The notes under the pieces: generated by a model | Told to the model about the DNA's origin: nothing | Database searches by the model: none | The model's input: the letters and a program-made list of their open reading frames with translations, nothing else | Shown here: positions 51,176 to 59,476 of the stretch, piece by piece | Position numbering within the stretch: position 1 is the stretch's first letter | Layout of the letters: each line of letters opens with the position of its first letter | Translations under genes and position numbers: made by a program | Source: Nocardioides currus | GTDB taxonomy: Bacteria > Actinomycetota > Actinomycetes > Propionibacteriales > Nocardioidaceae | Direction: 5' to 3' | Length of the DNA stretch: 64,000 nucleotides | NCBI RefSeq assembly: GCF_003057875.1 | Contig: NZ_PYXZ01000002.1 | Span: 682,254-746,253, forward strand

Positions 51176-51988
51176 ATGTCCCTTCGCACTCGTGGCGACC
51201 TCTGCCCCGGAGCGCTGCGGCCGTGGCCCGCGCCCGACGGGCTGCTGGTGCGCCTGCGGCTCATCGGCGGCGTGGTCCCGACGTCGTCGCTGCTGGCCCT
51301 GTCGTCCATCTCGGCGTCGTACGGCGACGGGCTGGTCCACCTCACGTCGCGGGCGAACCTCCAGCTGCGCGGGCTGCCCGGTTCCACGTCCGCCCTGGAC
51401 CCGGCCGTGCTGGCCGCCCTGGTCTCCACCGGGCTGCTGCCGTGCCCGACGCACGAGCTGGTGCGCAACGTGATGGTGTCGCCGGGCCCCTTCGGCCGCG
51501 CGGACCTGGGTCCCGTCGCTGCATCGCTCGACGAGCTGCTGTGTGCCGATCCGGTGCTGGCGTCGTTGTCGGGGCGGTTCCTGTTCGTGCTCGACGACGG
51601 GCGGGGCGACCTGCTCGAGCGCGAGTGCGACCTTGGGCTGGTGGCCTTGTCGCCCTCGGAGGCCCAGCTGCGGGTCGGGACGTCGTTCGGTCCGGTCGTC
51701 CCGCTCTCGTCGGCGGCGGGTGCGCTGGCGGAGCTGGCCCACGCGTTCGCCGTACGCCGCGGTGCTGGTGCGTCAGCTCCCTGGCACGTGGCCGAGCTCG
51801 ACTCACCGCTGGTGCCGACCGTCGACCCCGACCCTCGGCTGCCGTCGCCGTCGGCGCCGCTGCCGTTCGGCGACACCCACCTGCCGTTCCCGGAGGGGCT
51901 GACGCACGACGACGTGCTCGCCCTGTCCGCTCCCACCGTCGTCGTCACCCCGTGGCGTGGCGTCCTGATCCCCGAGGAGACCGCATGA
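51176..51988 (+). CDS. cobG: Precorrin-3B synthase CobG, C-terminally shortened
   Basis: 270 residues from ATG 51176. Has the N-terminal signature CPGALRPWPAPDGLLVRLRL and the nitrite/sulfite-reductase-like repeat (LTSRANLQLRGLP, CPTHELVRNVMVSP). It ends at VVVTPWRGVLIPEETA. Typical actinomycete CobG continues for roughly 90 residues with a Cys-rich [4Fe-4S]/sirohaem-binding part (ACAG-x3-C and GCERxCG type motifs); these are absent. It is otherwise clean, and overlaps cobH by ATGA. Ring contraction to precorrin-3B may be impaired or use another enzyme. Confidence 0.85.
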   Translation: MSLRTRGDLCPGALRPWPAPDGLLVRLRLIGGVVPTSSLLALSSISASYGDGLVHLTSRANLQLRGLPGSTSALDPAVLAALVSTGLLPCPTHELVRNVMVSPGPFGRADLGPVAASLDELLCADPVLASLSGRFLFVLDDGRGDLLERECDLGLVALSPSEAQLRVGTSFGPVVPLSSAAGALAELAHAFAVRRGAGASAPWHVAELDSPLVPTVDPDPRLPSPSAPLPFGDTHLPFPEGLTHDDVLALSAPTVVVTPWRGVLIPEETA

Positions 51989-52662
51989 CCACCTCCCTGA
52001 CCGGGCTCGCCCGCCCGCCGCGACGCTACGACTACGTCGACGTGGGGCCGGAGATCTACGTCGACTCCTTCGCCACCATCCGCCGCGAGGCCGACCTGTC
52101 CGCCGTGCCGGCCGACGCGGAGAAGCTGGCCGTGCGGATGATCCACGGCAGCGGTCAGGTCGACCTCGCCGACGACCTCGTCGTCCATCCCTTGCTGGTC
52201 GGATCCGCTCGCGCGGCGCTCGAGGCCGGGGCGCCGATGCTGTGTGACGCGACGATGGTCGCGACCGGCGTGACCCGGGCGCGGCTGCCCCAGTCCAACG
52301 ACGTCCTCTGCTTCCTCAACGACCCGCGCGTGCCGTCGCTGGCCCGGGAGTGGCACACGACGCGGACCGCGGCGGCGGTCTCGCTGTGGGAGCCGCACCT
52401 CGACGGTGCGGTGGTGGCGATCGGCAACGCGCCGACGGCGTTGTTCCACCTGCTCGAGATGGTCCTCGACGGCGGTCCCCGCCCGGCCGCGATCGTCGGC
52501 TGCCCGGTCGGCTTCATCGGGGCGGCGGAGTCGAAGGAGGCGCTCGCATCCTTCGCGAGCGAGCACGGGATCGACATCCCCTTCGTCACGGTCCGGGGTC
52601 GACGCGGCGGGTCGGCGATGACGTCCTCGGCCCTCAACGCGCTGGCCCAGGAGGAGGAATGA
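51985..52662 (+). CDS. cobH: Precorrin-8X methylmutase
   Basis: 225 residues. RMIHGSGQ carries the catalytic His; LLVGSARAALEAGAPMLCDATMV and GNAPTALFHLLEM complete the fold. Moves the C11 methyl to C12, converting precorrin-8X to hydrogenobyrinic acid. Overlaps cobG and the cobIJ start. Confidence 0.94.
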   Translation: MTTSLTGLARPPRRYDYVDVGPEIYVDSFATIRREADLSAVPADAEKLAVRMIHGSGQVDLADDLVVHPLLVGSARAALEAGAPMLCDATMVATGVTRARLPQSNDVLCFLNDPRVPSLAREWHTTRTAAAVSLWEPHLDGAVVAIGNAPTALFHLLEMVLDGGPRPAAIVGCPVGFIGAAESKEALASFASEHGIDIPFVTVRGRRGGSAMTSSALNALAQEEE

Positions 52663-54191
52663 CGGGCACCTTCACCGTCGTCGGGATCGGCCCCGGCGAC
52701 CCGGAGCTGATCACGATCAAGGCCGCCCGGCTCATCGAGGCGGCCGACGTCGTCGCGTTCCACGCGGGCGTCAGCAAGCAGTCGCACGCGCGGCGCATCG
52801 CAGCCGACCTGATCCCCTCCGGTGCGGTCGAGGAGGAGCTGCGCTACCCGGTGACGACCGGCACGACGGACCATCCGGGTGGGTACGTCGGGGCGATGGC
52901 CGACTTCTACGAGTCCTGCGCCGCCCGGCTCGCCGTCCACCTCGACGCGGGGCTCGACGTGGTCCTGCTGGCCGAGGGCGACCCGCTGTTCTACGGGTCG
53001 TCGATGTACCTCCACGACCGCTTCGCCGACGTCTACGAGACGTCGGTGGTGCCGGGGGTGCCCGCCTTCGCCGCCGCCACGGCCGCGATCTCGACGCCGC
53101 TCGTGCGCCAGACCGACGTGCTCACCGTCCTGCCCGGGACGCTGCCCGAGCCCGAGCTGGCCATGCGCCTCGCCGGCACCGACGCGGCGATCATCATGAA
53201 GCTCGGCCGCACGTTCCCCGTCGTTCGTCGCGCTCTCGAGGCTGCGGGCAGGCTGGACGGTGCGATGTACGTCGAGCGCGCCTCCCAACCCGAGGAGCGC
53301 TGGCTCCCGGTGGCGGACGTCGATCCGTCGTCCGTGCCGTACTTCTCGCTGATCGTGGTGCCGGGTGACACAGCGCGGGGCTCCGATGCCACCCGCCTCC
53401 GCACCGCCTCGTCGGTTGAGGTGCGAGCGGACTCCTCGCTGGTTGAGGCGCGAGCGGAGCGAGCCTCGAAACCCCTCCTCGTCGTCGGCCTCGGCCCCGG
53501 CCCGTCCCGCTGGCTCACCCCGGAGGTCACCGCAGCCCTGGCGGACGTCGACCACGTCGTCGGCTACGGGCCGTACGTCGACCGCGTGCCCCAGCGACCC
53601 GGCCTCACCCGCCACGCCTCGGGCAACACGGTCGAGGTCGACCGGGCCCGCCTCGCCCTCTCGCTGGCGAGCGCGGGGGAGCGGGTCGCCGTGGTCTCCG
53701 GGGGCGACGCCGGCGTCTTCGGCATGGCGGCGGCGGTCTTCGAGGCGGCGGCGGACTTCCCCGAGGTGCCGGTCGAGGTGCTGCCCGGCGTCAGCGCCGT
53801 ACAAGCCGTGGCTGCTCGCGCGGGTGCCCCGATCGGAGCCGACTTCGCCGTCGTGTCGCTGTCAGACCGACTCAAGCCGTGGACGGTCGTCGAGCAGCGG
53901 TTGCGCGCGATCGCCGAGGCCGACCTGGTGCTCGCGATCTACAACCCGGCGTCCCGCTCGCGCACGTCGCAGGTCGCGCAGGCGCAGGACGTGCTGCTCG
54001 AGCACCGCAAACCCGACACCGTGGTGGTCGTGGGTCGCGACGTCGGCCGGGCCGAGGAGTCGCTGACCGTGACCACCCTCGCCGAGCTCGACCCCGCGAC
54101 CATCGACATGAAGTGCCTGCTGATCGTCGGCGCCTCGTCGACCCGCGTCACCGGGGCCGGTCAGGTGTGGACGCCGCGGTGGGTCGAATGA
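52659..54191 (+). CDS. cobIJ: CobI-CobJ fusion: precorrin-2 C20- and precorrin-3B C17-methyltransferase
   Basis: 510 residues. Residues 1-240: CobI-type SAM methyltransferase (VVGIGPGDPELITIKA, EGDPLFYGSSMYLH, PGVPAFAAATA). Residues about 270-510: CobJ-type (VVGLGPGPSRWLTPE, GDAGVFGMAAAVFE, PGVSAVQAVAARAG). The linker (about residues 245-275) is encoded by a palindromic repeat unit. CobI and CobJ act one before and one after CobG in the pathway. Such fusions are known in actinomycetes. Confidence 0.93.
   Translation: MTGTFTVVGIGPGDPELITIKAARLIEAADVVAFHAGVSKQSHARRIAADLIPSGAVEEELRYPVTTGTTDHPGGYVGAMADFYESCAARLAVHLDAGLDVVLLAEGDPLFYGSSMYLHDRFADVYETSVVPGVPAFAAATAAISTPLVRQTDVLTVLPGTLPEPELAMRLAGTDAAIIMKLGRTFPVVRRALEAAGRLDGAMYVERASQPEERWLPVADVDPSSVPYFSLIVVPGDTARGSDATRLRTASSVEVRADSSLVEARAERASKPLLVVGLGPGPSRWLTPEVTAALADVDHVVGYGPYVDRVPQRPGLTRHASGNTVEVDRARLALSLASAGERVAVVSGGDAGVFGMAAAVFEAAADFPEVPVEVLPGVSAVQAVAARAGAPIGADFAVVSLSDRLKPWTVVEQRLRAIAEADLVLAIYNPASRSRTSQVAQAQDVLLEHRKPDTVVVVGRDVGRAEESLTVTTLAELDPATIDMKCLLIVGASSTRVTGAGQVWTPRWVE
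53414..53473. repeat. Actinomycete palindromic repeat within the cobIJ linker
   Basis: GGTTGAGGTGCGAGCGG (53414-53430) and GGTTGAGGCGCGAGCGGAG... ending CGAGCCTCGAAACC (53441-53473). The second unit is an imperfect palindrome. This motif type is familiar to me as an intergenic repeat of Nocardioides and related genomes; here it is translated as part of the interdomain linker. Confidence 0.75.
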
Positions 54192-54931
54192 CCGTCCACT
54201 TCGTCGGCGCCGGCCCGGGCGCGGCCGACCTGATCACCCTGCGTGCGGCCTCGCTCCTCGCGGCCGCGGACGTGGTGCTCTATCCCGGGACCTACCTCGA
54301 CGCCGACGTCCTCGCCCACTGTCCGGACGCGCGGCAGGTCGACACCCAGCGGCTCGACCTCGACCAGCTCACCGAGGTGATGGTCGCGGCCTCGCGTGCC
54401 GGACTCGAGGTCGTCCGCCTCACCTCCGGCGACCCGTCCCTCTACTCCGCCCTCGCCGAGCAGACCGCGCGCCTCGACGCCGCGGGGGTCGCGTGGGACG
54501 TCTGCCCGGGGGTCCCGGCGTACGCCGCCGCGGCCGCCGCCGTCGGCCGCGAGCTCACCGTCCCGCTCGTCGCGCAGTCCGTCGTGCTGACCCGCACCCA
54601 GGCCCGCTCGACGGCGATGCCTGACTCCGAGTCGCTGGCGGCGTTCGCGGCCACGCGCGCCACCCTCGTCCTGCACCTGGCGATCACGAGGACGCGCGAG
54701 CTCGCGGAGTCGCTGGTGGGGGAGTACGGCGCCGACTGCCCCGCCGTCGTCGTCCACCGCGCCTCGCAGCCCTCGGAGCTGGTCCTGCGGGGGACGCTCA
54801 CGACGATCGCCGACCAGGTGGAGGGCGCCGGCCTGAAGCAGGCCGCCGTGATCCTGGTCGGCTGGGCGCTGGCCCGCGAGGGCTCCGAGTCCTGGCTCTA
54901 CCAGGCCGGCCGCCCCCGCTCCGCTGGCTGA
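54188..54931 (+). CDS. cobM: Precorrin-4 C11-methyltransferase
   Basis: 247 residues. Methyltransferase motifs VGAGPGAADLITLRA, SGDPSLYSAL, and VPAYAAAAAAVGRELT; LILHLAITRTRE-like VLHLAITRTRELAE matches the family. Methylates precorrin-4 at C11. Overlaps the cobIJ stop. Last corrin gene in this operon; cobK, cobL and the later steps are not present between 51 and 56 kb. Confidence 0.94.
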   Translation: MTVHFVGAGPGAADLITLRAASLLAAADVVLYPGTYLDADVLAHCPDARQVDTQRLDLDQLTEVMVAASRAGLEVVRLTSGDPSLYSALAEQTARLDAAGVAWDVCPGVPAYAAAAAAVGRELTVPLVAQSVVLTRTQARSTAMPDSESLAAFAATRATLVLHLAITRTRELAESLVGEYGADCPAVVVHRASQPSELVLRGTLTTIADQVEGAGLKQAAVILVGWALAREGSESWLYQAGRPRSAG

Positions 54932-55047
54932 ACGGCGAGCGTCGGCGAGCGCCGTACGCACCATCGGCGTAGTGTCGACAGCATCGGAGCGACACCATCG
55001 ATGTGCCGCTCGATCCTCACGAGATGAGATCGAGGGCATTGGTAGCC

Positions 55048-55314
55048 ATGAACACTCCCGCGGATCCGTTGCAGGCCCTTCTCGAGCACGTGATCCGCGA
55101 CCGCACCGCGTTGGCCGAGGGACGCCGCGCGCGCCTGGGCGTCCAGGCCACGGATGAGGCACGCGCACGGATGGTCCACTCCCTCGAGGCCTACACGGAC
55201 GCGTTGCAGGCCTCGCACCTGCCGGTGCCCTACAGGCTCAGGGACGAGCTGCGCACCCACCGCAGTGCGTGCCGACCCGGCGCCCTCGCCTACGTCAGCC
55301 AACTGGCGCCCTGA
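55048..55314 (+). CDS. Hypothetical helical protein
   Basis: 88 residues from ATG 55048; GTG 55003 or ATG 55024 are alternatives. Helical with many Arg/Ala (ALAEGRRARLGVQATDEARARM). No family recognised. Stands alone between cobM and a terminator hairpin. Confidence 0.5.
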   Translation: MNTPADPLQALLEHVIRDRTALAEGRRARLGVQATDEARARMVHSLEAYTDALQASHLPVPYRLRDELRTHRSACRPGALAYVSQLAP

Positions 55315-55325
55315 CCACAGCACGA

Positions 55326-55353
55326 AGCCCCGGACCCATCAGGGTCCGGGGCT
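55326..55353. terminator. Rho-independent-type hairpin, shared by convergent genes
   Basis: AGCCCCGGACCC (55326-55337), loop ATCA, GGGTCCGGGGCT (55342-55353); perfect 12-bp stem between the hypothetical gene and the convergent HesB-like gene. Confidence 0.85.
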
Positions 55354-55370
55354 CCGTCGTCGTTCGTGGA

Positions 55371-55646
55371 TCAGGCCTGCTGGCCCAGCGCGAACTGGAT
55401 GTTGCCCTCCTCGTCCACGCCGCCGTCCAGCACCTTGTCGTCCAGCATCACGGCGGCGGGCGCGTCGAGAAAGATCGTCGCCCCGCCCTGCTCGATGGTC
55501 TGGTCGTCGGGCGCCGCCTGGTCAGCGGGGCTGACGGACAGGGACTGCCCGTCCGCCTCGGCGGCGATCCGGAGTCCGGAGACCTCCGGGACCTCCGCGG
55601 CCAGCTGCTTGACGATCTCGGTCACGTTCTCGGTGAGAGCAAGCAT
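55371..55646 (-). CDS. HesB/IscA-like iron-sulfur biogenesis family protein (non-canonical)
   Basis: 91 residues from ATG 55646 (GGAGGGAGAGG upstream). HesB-like fold (VSGLRIAAEADGQSLSV, DDKVLDGGVDEEGNIQFAL). The three Cys used for Fe-S transfer in IscA/SufA are absent, as in the actinomycete HesB-like subgroup. Function is uncertain. Confidence 0.8.
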   Translation of the reverse strand: MLALTENVTEIVKQLAAEVPEVSGLRIAAEADGQSLSVSPADQAAPDDQTIEQGGATIFLDAPAAVMLDDKVLDGGVDEEGNIQFALGQQA

Positions 55647-55779
55647 GCCTCTCCCTCCGTTTAGCGAATGTGTCCCCTTCACCATGTCGTGTACGGGCGG
55701 CTCGATCAAACCGGGCTCTCGGACGGACAACGACGACCGAGGGCGGAAGAAAGCCGCGACCAGCGAGGTTGCGGGTGGT

Positions 55780-56553
55780 GTGACCACACTCGAGAACCGT
55801 GCCATCGCGGCCCTCCGCGCCAACCACGACGCCATCGCAGCACTGGCGTCGACCCTGTCCGAGGAGCAGCTGGCGAGGCCCAGCGGCGCGACGGAGTGGA
55901 CCGTCGCCCAGGCCCTCTCACACCTCGGCAGCGGCGCGGAGATCTCCCGCAAGCCGGTCGCCACCGCTGCGGGTCAACCGGTCGACGCGGAGGACAACCA
56001 GACCGTCTGGGCCCGATGGGACACCTCGACCCCGACCGAGCAGGCGGCGGGGTTCATCACGCACGACGCCGCCTACCTCGAGACGGTCGAGGCACTGACC
56101 CCCGAGCAGCACGACAGCCTCACCGTGGACATGGGCTTCCTGCCGCAGCCCGTCCCGCTGGTCGTCGCGCTCGGCATGCGGCTGAACGAGGTCGCCAACC
56201 ACGCCTGGGACGTGCGGGTCGCCTTCGACCCGTCGGCGCGCGTGGACGAGGGCTCGGCCGAGCTGCTCGTGGAGCTCTTCGGCGGACCGCTGGCCTTCCT
56301 GCTGGGCTTCTCTGCCCACGCCGAACACCTCGAGCAGCCGGTGCGCCTCGCGATCCCGGGCGGCACGGTCGAGATCACGGATGCCGTCACCGTCACCGGT
56401 GTGAGCGACGACCCGACGGCCACGTTCGACGGGCCGGCCGAGGCCGTCGTGAGGCTGCTGAGTGGGCGGCTCAGGTCCGAGCACGCTGCGGACGTGACCG
56501 TGTCCGGCAACGTCACGCTGGACGAGCTCCGCAAGGTGTTCCCCGGCTACTAG
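55780..56553 (+). CDS. Maleylpyruvate isomerase N-terminal domain protein (mycothiol-type DinB fold)
   Basis: 257 residues from GTG 55780. MDMPI N-terminal four-helix domain (EWTVAQALSHLGSGAEI with a metal-type His; NEVANHAWDVRVAF) in residues 20-160 and an SCP2-like or sterol-carrier-type C-terminal part (AIPGGTVEITDAVTVTGVSDD as cue). Members use mycothiol as cofactor. The substrate is unknown. Confidence 0.85.
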   Translation: MTTLENRAIAALRANHDAIAALASTLSEEQLARPSGATEWTVAQALSHLGSGAEISRKPVATAAGQPVDAEDNQTVWARWDTSTPTEQAAGFITHDAAYLETVEALTPEQHDSLTVDMGFLPQPVPLVVALGMRLNEVANHAWDVRVAFDPSARVDEGSAELLVELFGGPLAFLLGFSAHAEHLEQPVRLAIPGGTVEITDAVTVTGVSDDPTATFDGPAEAVVRLLSGRLRSEHAADVTVSGNVTLDELRKVFPGY

Positions 56554-56580
56554 TCCGGGAGGGTCGGGCCCGGCGAGGGG

Positions 56581-56991
56581 TCAGCTGGGCAGCTCGTAGT
56601 CGAACGAGATCCGGTGGGTCCCGTCGTCGTCGACGTCCAGCCCGCCCGACCCTGTGATGCCCTTCAAGGCGCCGGTGCCGCTGGCCGGCACGATGGTGAA
56701 GAAGGGTGCGAGTCGATCGGTGCCGGTCGTGGTGGCCGAGTGCACGAAGTTGAAGCAGCCTTCGTGACCGTCGAGCGCGCCCTCGAACGACTCCATCGCG
56801 ACGTACGTCCCGACGCCGGTGGCCTGGTCGAACGCGGCAGTGAACAGGGTGGCGGCGCGTCCCGTCACCCCGCCGGCGAAGACCTTCTCCATCGTGGCGA
56901 CACCGACCGGCAGACCAGTGGTGATCTCCGGCTGCGGGGTCACATCGGTGGGGACGAACGACCTGACGGTGAAGGTGCCCTCAGTGCGCAT
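56581..56991 (-). CDS. DUF3224-family protein
   Basis: 136 residues from ATG 56991 (MRTEGTFTVRSFVP). Family pattern: GTFTV start, G-x-G-T-Y-V-A-M-E-x-F-E-G middle, SGTGALKGITGSGGLDVD and a final HRISFDYELP. Small beta-barrel related to allene oxide cyclase-like folds; function unknown. Confidence 0.88.
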   Translation of the reverse strand: MRTEGTFTVRSFVPTDVTPQPEITTGLPVGVATMEKVFAGGVTGRAATLFTAAFDQATGVGTYVAMESFEGALDGHEGCFNFVHSATTTGTDRLAPFFTIVPASGTGALKGITGSGGLDVDDDGTHRISFDYELPS

Positions 56992-57074
56992 GGCAGCCGA
57001 GTCTAGGGCGGGCACGCGACCGAGCACGCTGGTCATTGCTCGCCCTGAGCGGGCCTACCTGCCACCCTTTCCTC

Positions 57075-57473
57075 ATGACGGGTCGGGCACACGCCGGGGT
57101 GGACGCCTACATCGACGACCTGCCCGCGTGGCAGCAGTCGATCTGCCGGCAGCTGCGCGACATCGTCTGGGCCACGGATCCGGACATCGAGGAGACCGTC
57201 AAGCGCACGGTGCAGCCCTATTTCGTCCTCGAGGGCAACGTCTGCGCCCTGCTGGCCACCAAGGACCACGTCAACCTGTTCCTCTACGACCCGACCGTCA
57301 GCGACCCCGAGGGCGTCATCAACCAGGGCCACGGCAACACGACCGGTCGGGCGATCCAGGTCTACGAGCACGACGAGATCAACCGCGACGCGATCATGGG
57401 CATCCTGACCGAGATCGTCGACCACAACCGACGCGGCGGCTGGCGCCGACTGGGAAAGGATGCCGAGGCATGA
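57075..57473 (+). CDS. DUF1801-family protein
   Basis: 132 residues from ATG 57075. YdhG-like DUF1801 fold (VDAYIDDLPAWQQSICRQLRDIVW, WHVN/H-type KDHVNLFLYDP). Proteins of this family are widespread, small and uncharacterised. The stop overlaps the next DUF1801 gene (ATGA), a tandem pair. Confidence 0.85.
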   Translation: MTGRAHAGVDAYIDDLPAWQQSICRQLRDIVWATDPDIEETVKRTVQPYFVLEGNVCALLATKDHVNLFLYDPTVSDPEGVINQGHGNTTGRAIQVYEHDEINRDAIMGILTEIVDHNRRGGWRRLGKDAEA

Positions 57474-57820
57474 GCACTCCCGGCCAGGACGCCGTCGACG
57501 CCTACATCGCCCAGTTCCCGCCCGAGGTCGGCGATCGCCTGACGCAGCTGCGCCACGTGATCCTCGAGCACCTGCCCGGCGGTCACGAGATCGTTCGCTA
57601 CGACATGCCGGCGGTCATGGTGGGCGAGCGCTACGGACTGCACTTCGCCGGCTGGAGGAAGCACATCGCCCTCTACCCGGTGCCGTCGTTCGAGGAGCCG
57701 CTGGAGTCGCGGATCTCGCCCTACCGGTCGGGCAAGGACACGGTCCGGTTCCTGCACACCAAGGACCTGCCGTACGACCTCGTCGCGGACGTGTGCGACC
57801 AGCTGATGCGATCCCGCTGA
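57470..57820 (+). CDS. DUF1801-family protein (tandem paralogue)
   Basis: 116 residues from ATG 57470. Same fold as its neighbour (DAYIAQFPPEVGDRLTQLRHV, YDMPAVMV, GWRKHIALYPVP, GKDTVRFLHTKDLPYDL). Related to YdhG/Fe-S chaperone-like proteins; no activity is established. Confidence 0.88.
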   Translation: MSTPGQDAVDAYIAQFPPEVGDRLTQLRHVILEHLPGGHEIVRYDMPAVMVGERYGLHFAGWRKHIALYPVPSFEEPLESRISPYRSGKDTVRFLHTKDLPYDLVADVCDQLMRSR

Positions 57821-57841
57821 CTGTTCCGGCCCGCGTCCGGC

Positions 57842-58348
57842 TCAGCCCTCGGCGTAGCCCAGCTGCAGGTGGTCGTGGTGAGCGCCCCACGTGAGGTCCA
57901 GCGACCAGCACCCGGGTGCGGGCAGGTCGACGATCGAGGGTCCGGGGGCGGGCTCCACCACACGGCTCACTCTCTGCCCGGTCTGCTCCTGGGTGGCCTG
58001 GATCTCCAGCGGCCCGTCGCCGGCGCCGACCCGCGCGACCCACAGGATCTTGTTGCTCTTGTCCGCTGACTGGGGCGAGACGAGGGGGTGCTCGGCCACC
58101 CACACGATGGCCGCCAGGTCGCCCTCGTCGCCGATGACGTGAGGTACCGACGGCTCCGCTTCGGAGAATCCGCCCCTGGCCCACTCGGGGAGGACGGTGG
58201 CTGGATAGTTCGTACGGCACGGGGCGACCGAGCTGTCCACTTTCGTGGGCGATGGTACGGCCGGCGTCATCCTCGGCTCGTCCGTGTCGCCGGAGGTGCA
58301 CCCGACGAGACCGAGCACGAGCAGGATGGCCAACGCTCCTCGCGTCAT
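57842..58348 (-). CDS. Lipoprotein of unknown function
   Basis: 168 residues. N-terminal signal with lipobox LVGCTSG; mature part has a Cys (APCRTNYPA) and a terminal beta-rich domain (PGCWSLDLTW with a second Cys) that resembles an immunoglobulin-like or secreted beta-sandwich. Probably anchored outside the membrane. No family name assigned. Confidence 0.7.
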   Translation of the reverse strand: MTRGALAILLVLGLVGCTSGDTDEPRMTPAVPSPTKVDSSVAPCRTNYPATVLPEWARGGFSEAEPSVPHVIGDEGDLAAIVWVAEHPLVSPQSADKSNKILWVARVGAGDGPLEIQATQEQTGQRVSRVVEPAPGPSIVDLPAPGCWSLDLTWGAHHDHLQLGYAEG

Positions 58349-58390
58349 GTGTCGACGGTACGCCTGATAGACGCATCTGCCGCGGTGGGT

Positions 58391-59332
58391 CTAGCGGAGC
58401 GCGATCAGTTCATCGACGACCAGGTGGCCGCGCTCGACGACGTCCGGAACGGCATCGCAGCGTCCATGACGGATGGGCACCTCGAGCATGTGCAGGATGT
58501 GCGCTGCTGTGAGCACCGCCGCTGCTTCCCCGCCGACCTGATCGAGGATCCTCGTCCACAGGCATCGCCGTACATCGTCCAACGATGCATCCCGGTAGGT
58601 GGTCCACACGAGAGCGGTGAGATCGATGGCCCGGGTGCCGCTACCGGCGTTCCCGACGTCGACGACCGCCACCACGGCACCGTCGCGGACCAGGACATTG
58701 CTGGGCGTTGCGATGTCGGCATGGACCATGTCGGGTGCCCGACGTGGTGGTGGGACGCCCGCACATTGCTGCCGTAGACGACCGACCAGGGCCGACACCT
58801 CGACGGAGTGGGCCGGAAGCCGCGCCATGGACTGGCGGAGGAGAAGCTGCTCCGTCGTCTCGGGGAGGTCCCGGGGCTTCCCAGCCCACGACGCACCGGT
58901 GGCGACCCTCCAGGCGTAGGACCAGTGGTCGTACGGCTCCGAGCCCTGACCGGCCTGGAGCTCGATGATCGCCATCAGCTGCTCGGCGAGGGATGGGGTG
59001 AGCTCCGGTGCGGGGTCCGCGTCGACGAAGTCCATCACGTGCCACACGTGCGTGGCCGTGGAGCCGACCCCGAGCCAGGCCGGGGTGGGATAGCCACAGC
59101 GACGCATGCGCTCGACGATCCGTTGGGCTCGCAGCGTCTCGTCCAGCTGATCGGGGTGGGTCCGGGGAGCCGCCTTGAGGACTGCGGTCGTTCCTCCCGC
59201 GAGCTCGACCCGTACGGCGCCGTCGTTGATGCCCCCGCGCAGGTGGCCGAGAACACTGACCTCTGCCCCCATTGTCCTGCCCACGTCGTGCAGGACCGCG
59301 ACAGGCAGTGTCGCCAACCGCGGGTTCGTCAT
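58391..59332 (-). CDS. Aminoglycoside/choline-kinase-like phosphotransferase
   Basis: 313 residues from ATG 59332 (59404 would add 24). APH fold: ATP site (GGTTAVLKAAPRTH), Brenner motif HADIATPSN with catalytic Asp and Asn, and VVDVGNAGSGTRAIDL where the metal-binding DFG-like motif is DVG. Small-molecule kinase; substrate unknown. Not close to known aminoglycoside-resistance enzymes. Confidence 0.88.
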   Translation of the reverse strand: MTNPRLATLPVAVLHDVGRTMGAEVSVLGHLRGGINDGAVRVELAGGTTAVLKAAPRTHPDQLDETLRAQRIVERMRRCGYPTPAWLGVGSTATHVWHVMDFVDADPAPELTPSLAEQLMAIIELQAGQGSEPYDHWSYAWRVATGASWAGKPRDLPETTEQLLLRQSMARLPAHSVEVSALVGRLRQQCAGVPPPRRAPDMVHADIATPSNVLVRDGAVVAVVDVGNAGSGTRAIDLTALVWTTYRDASLDDVRRCLWTRILDQVGGEAAAVLTAAHILHMLEVPIRHGRCDAVPDVVERGHLVVDELIALR

Positions 59333-59358
59333 GGCCGCAGCGCCACGACCGCTGTCGA

Positions 59359-59387
59359 CAGGTCCGGACGTCCCCGACAGGCGGCGG
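59359..59387. repeat. Dispersed repeat, copy A (CAGGTCCGGA...TCCCCGACAGGCGGCGG)
   Basis: CAGGTCCGGA (59359-59368) then GTCCCCGACAGGCGGCGG (59370-59387). A second copy with longer spacing lies at 60086-60123, flanking the gene at 59477-60058. Confidence 0.6.
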
Positions 59388-59476
59388 GATGGCCTCTCGG
59401 ACACTCAGGCGCTGACCAGCGACGCGCCACGGCAACCACGTGCTGTCGAACCCGGGGCCGTGAGGAAGATGGCCCC

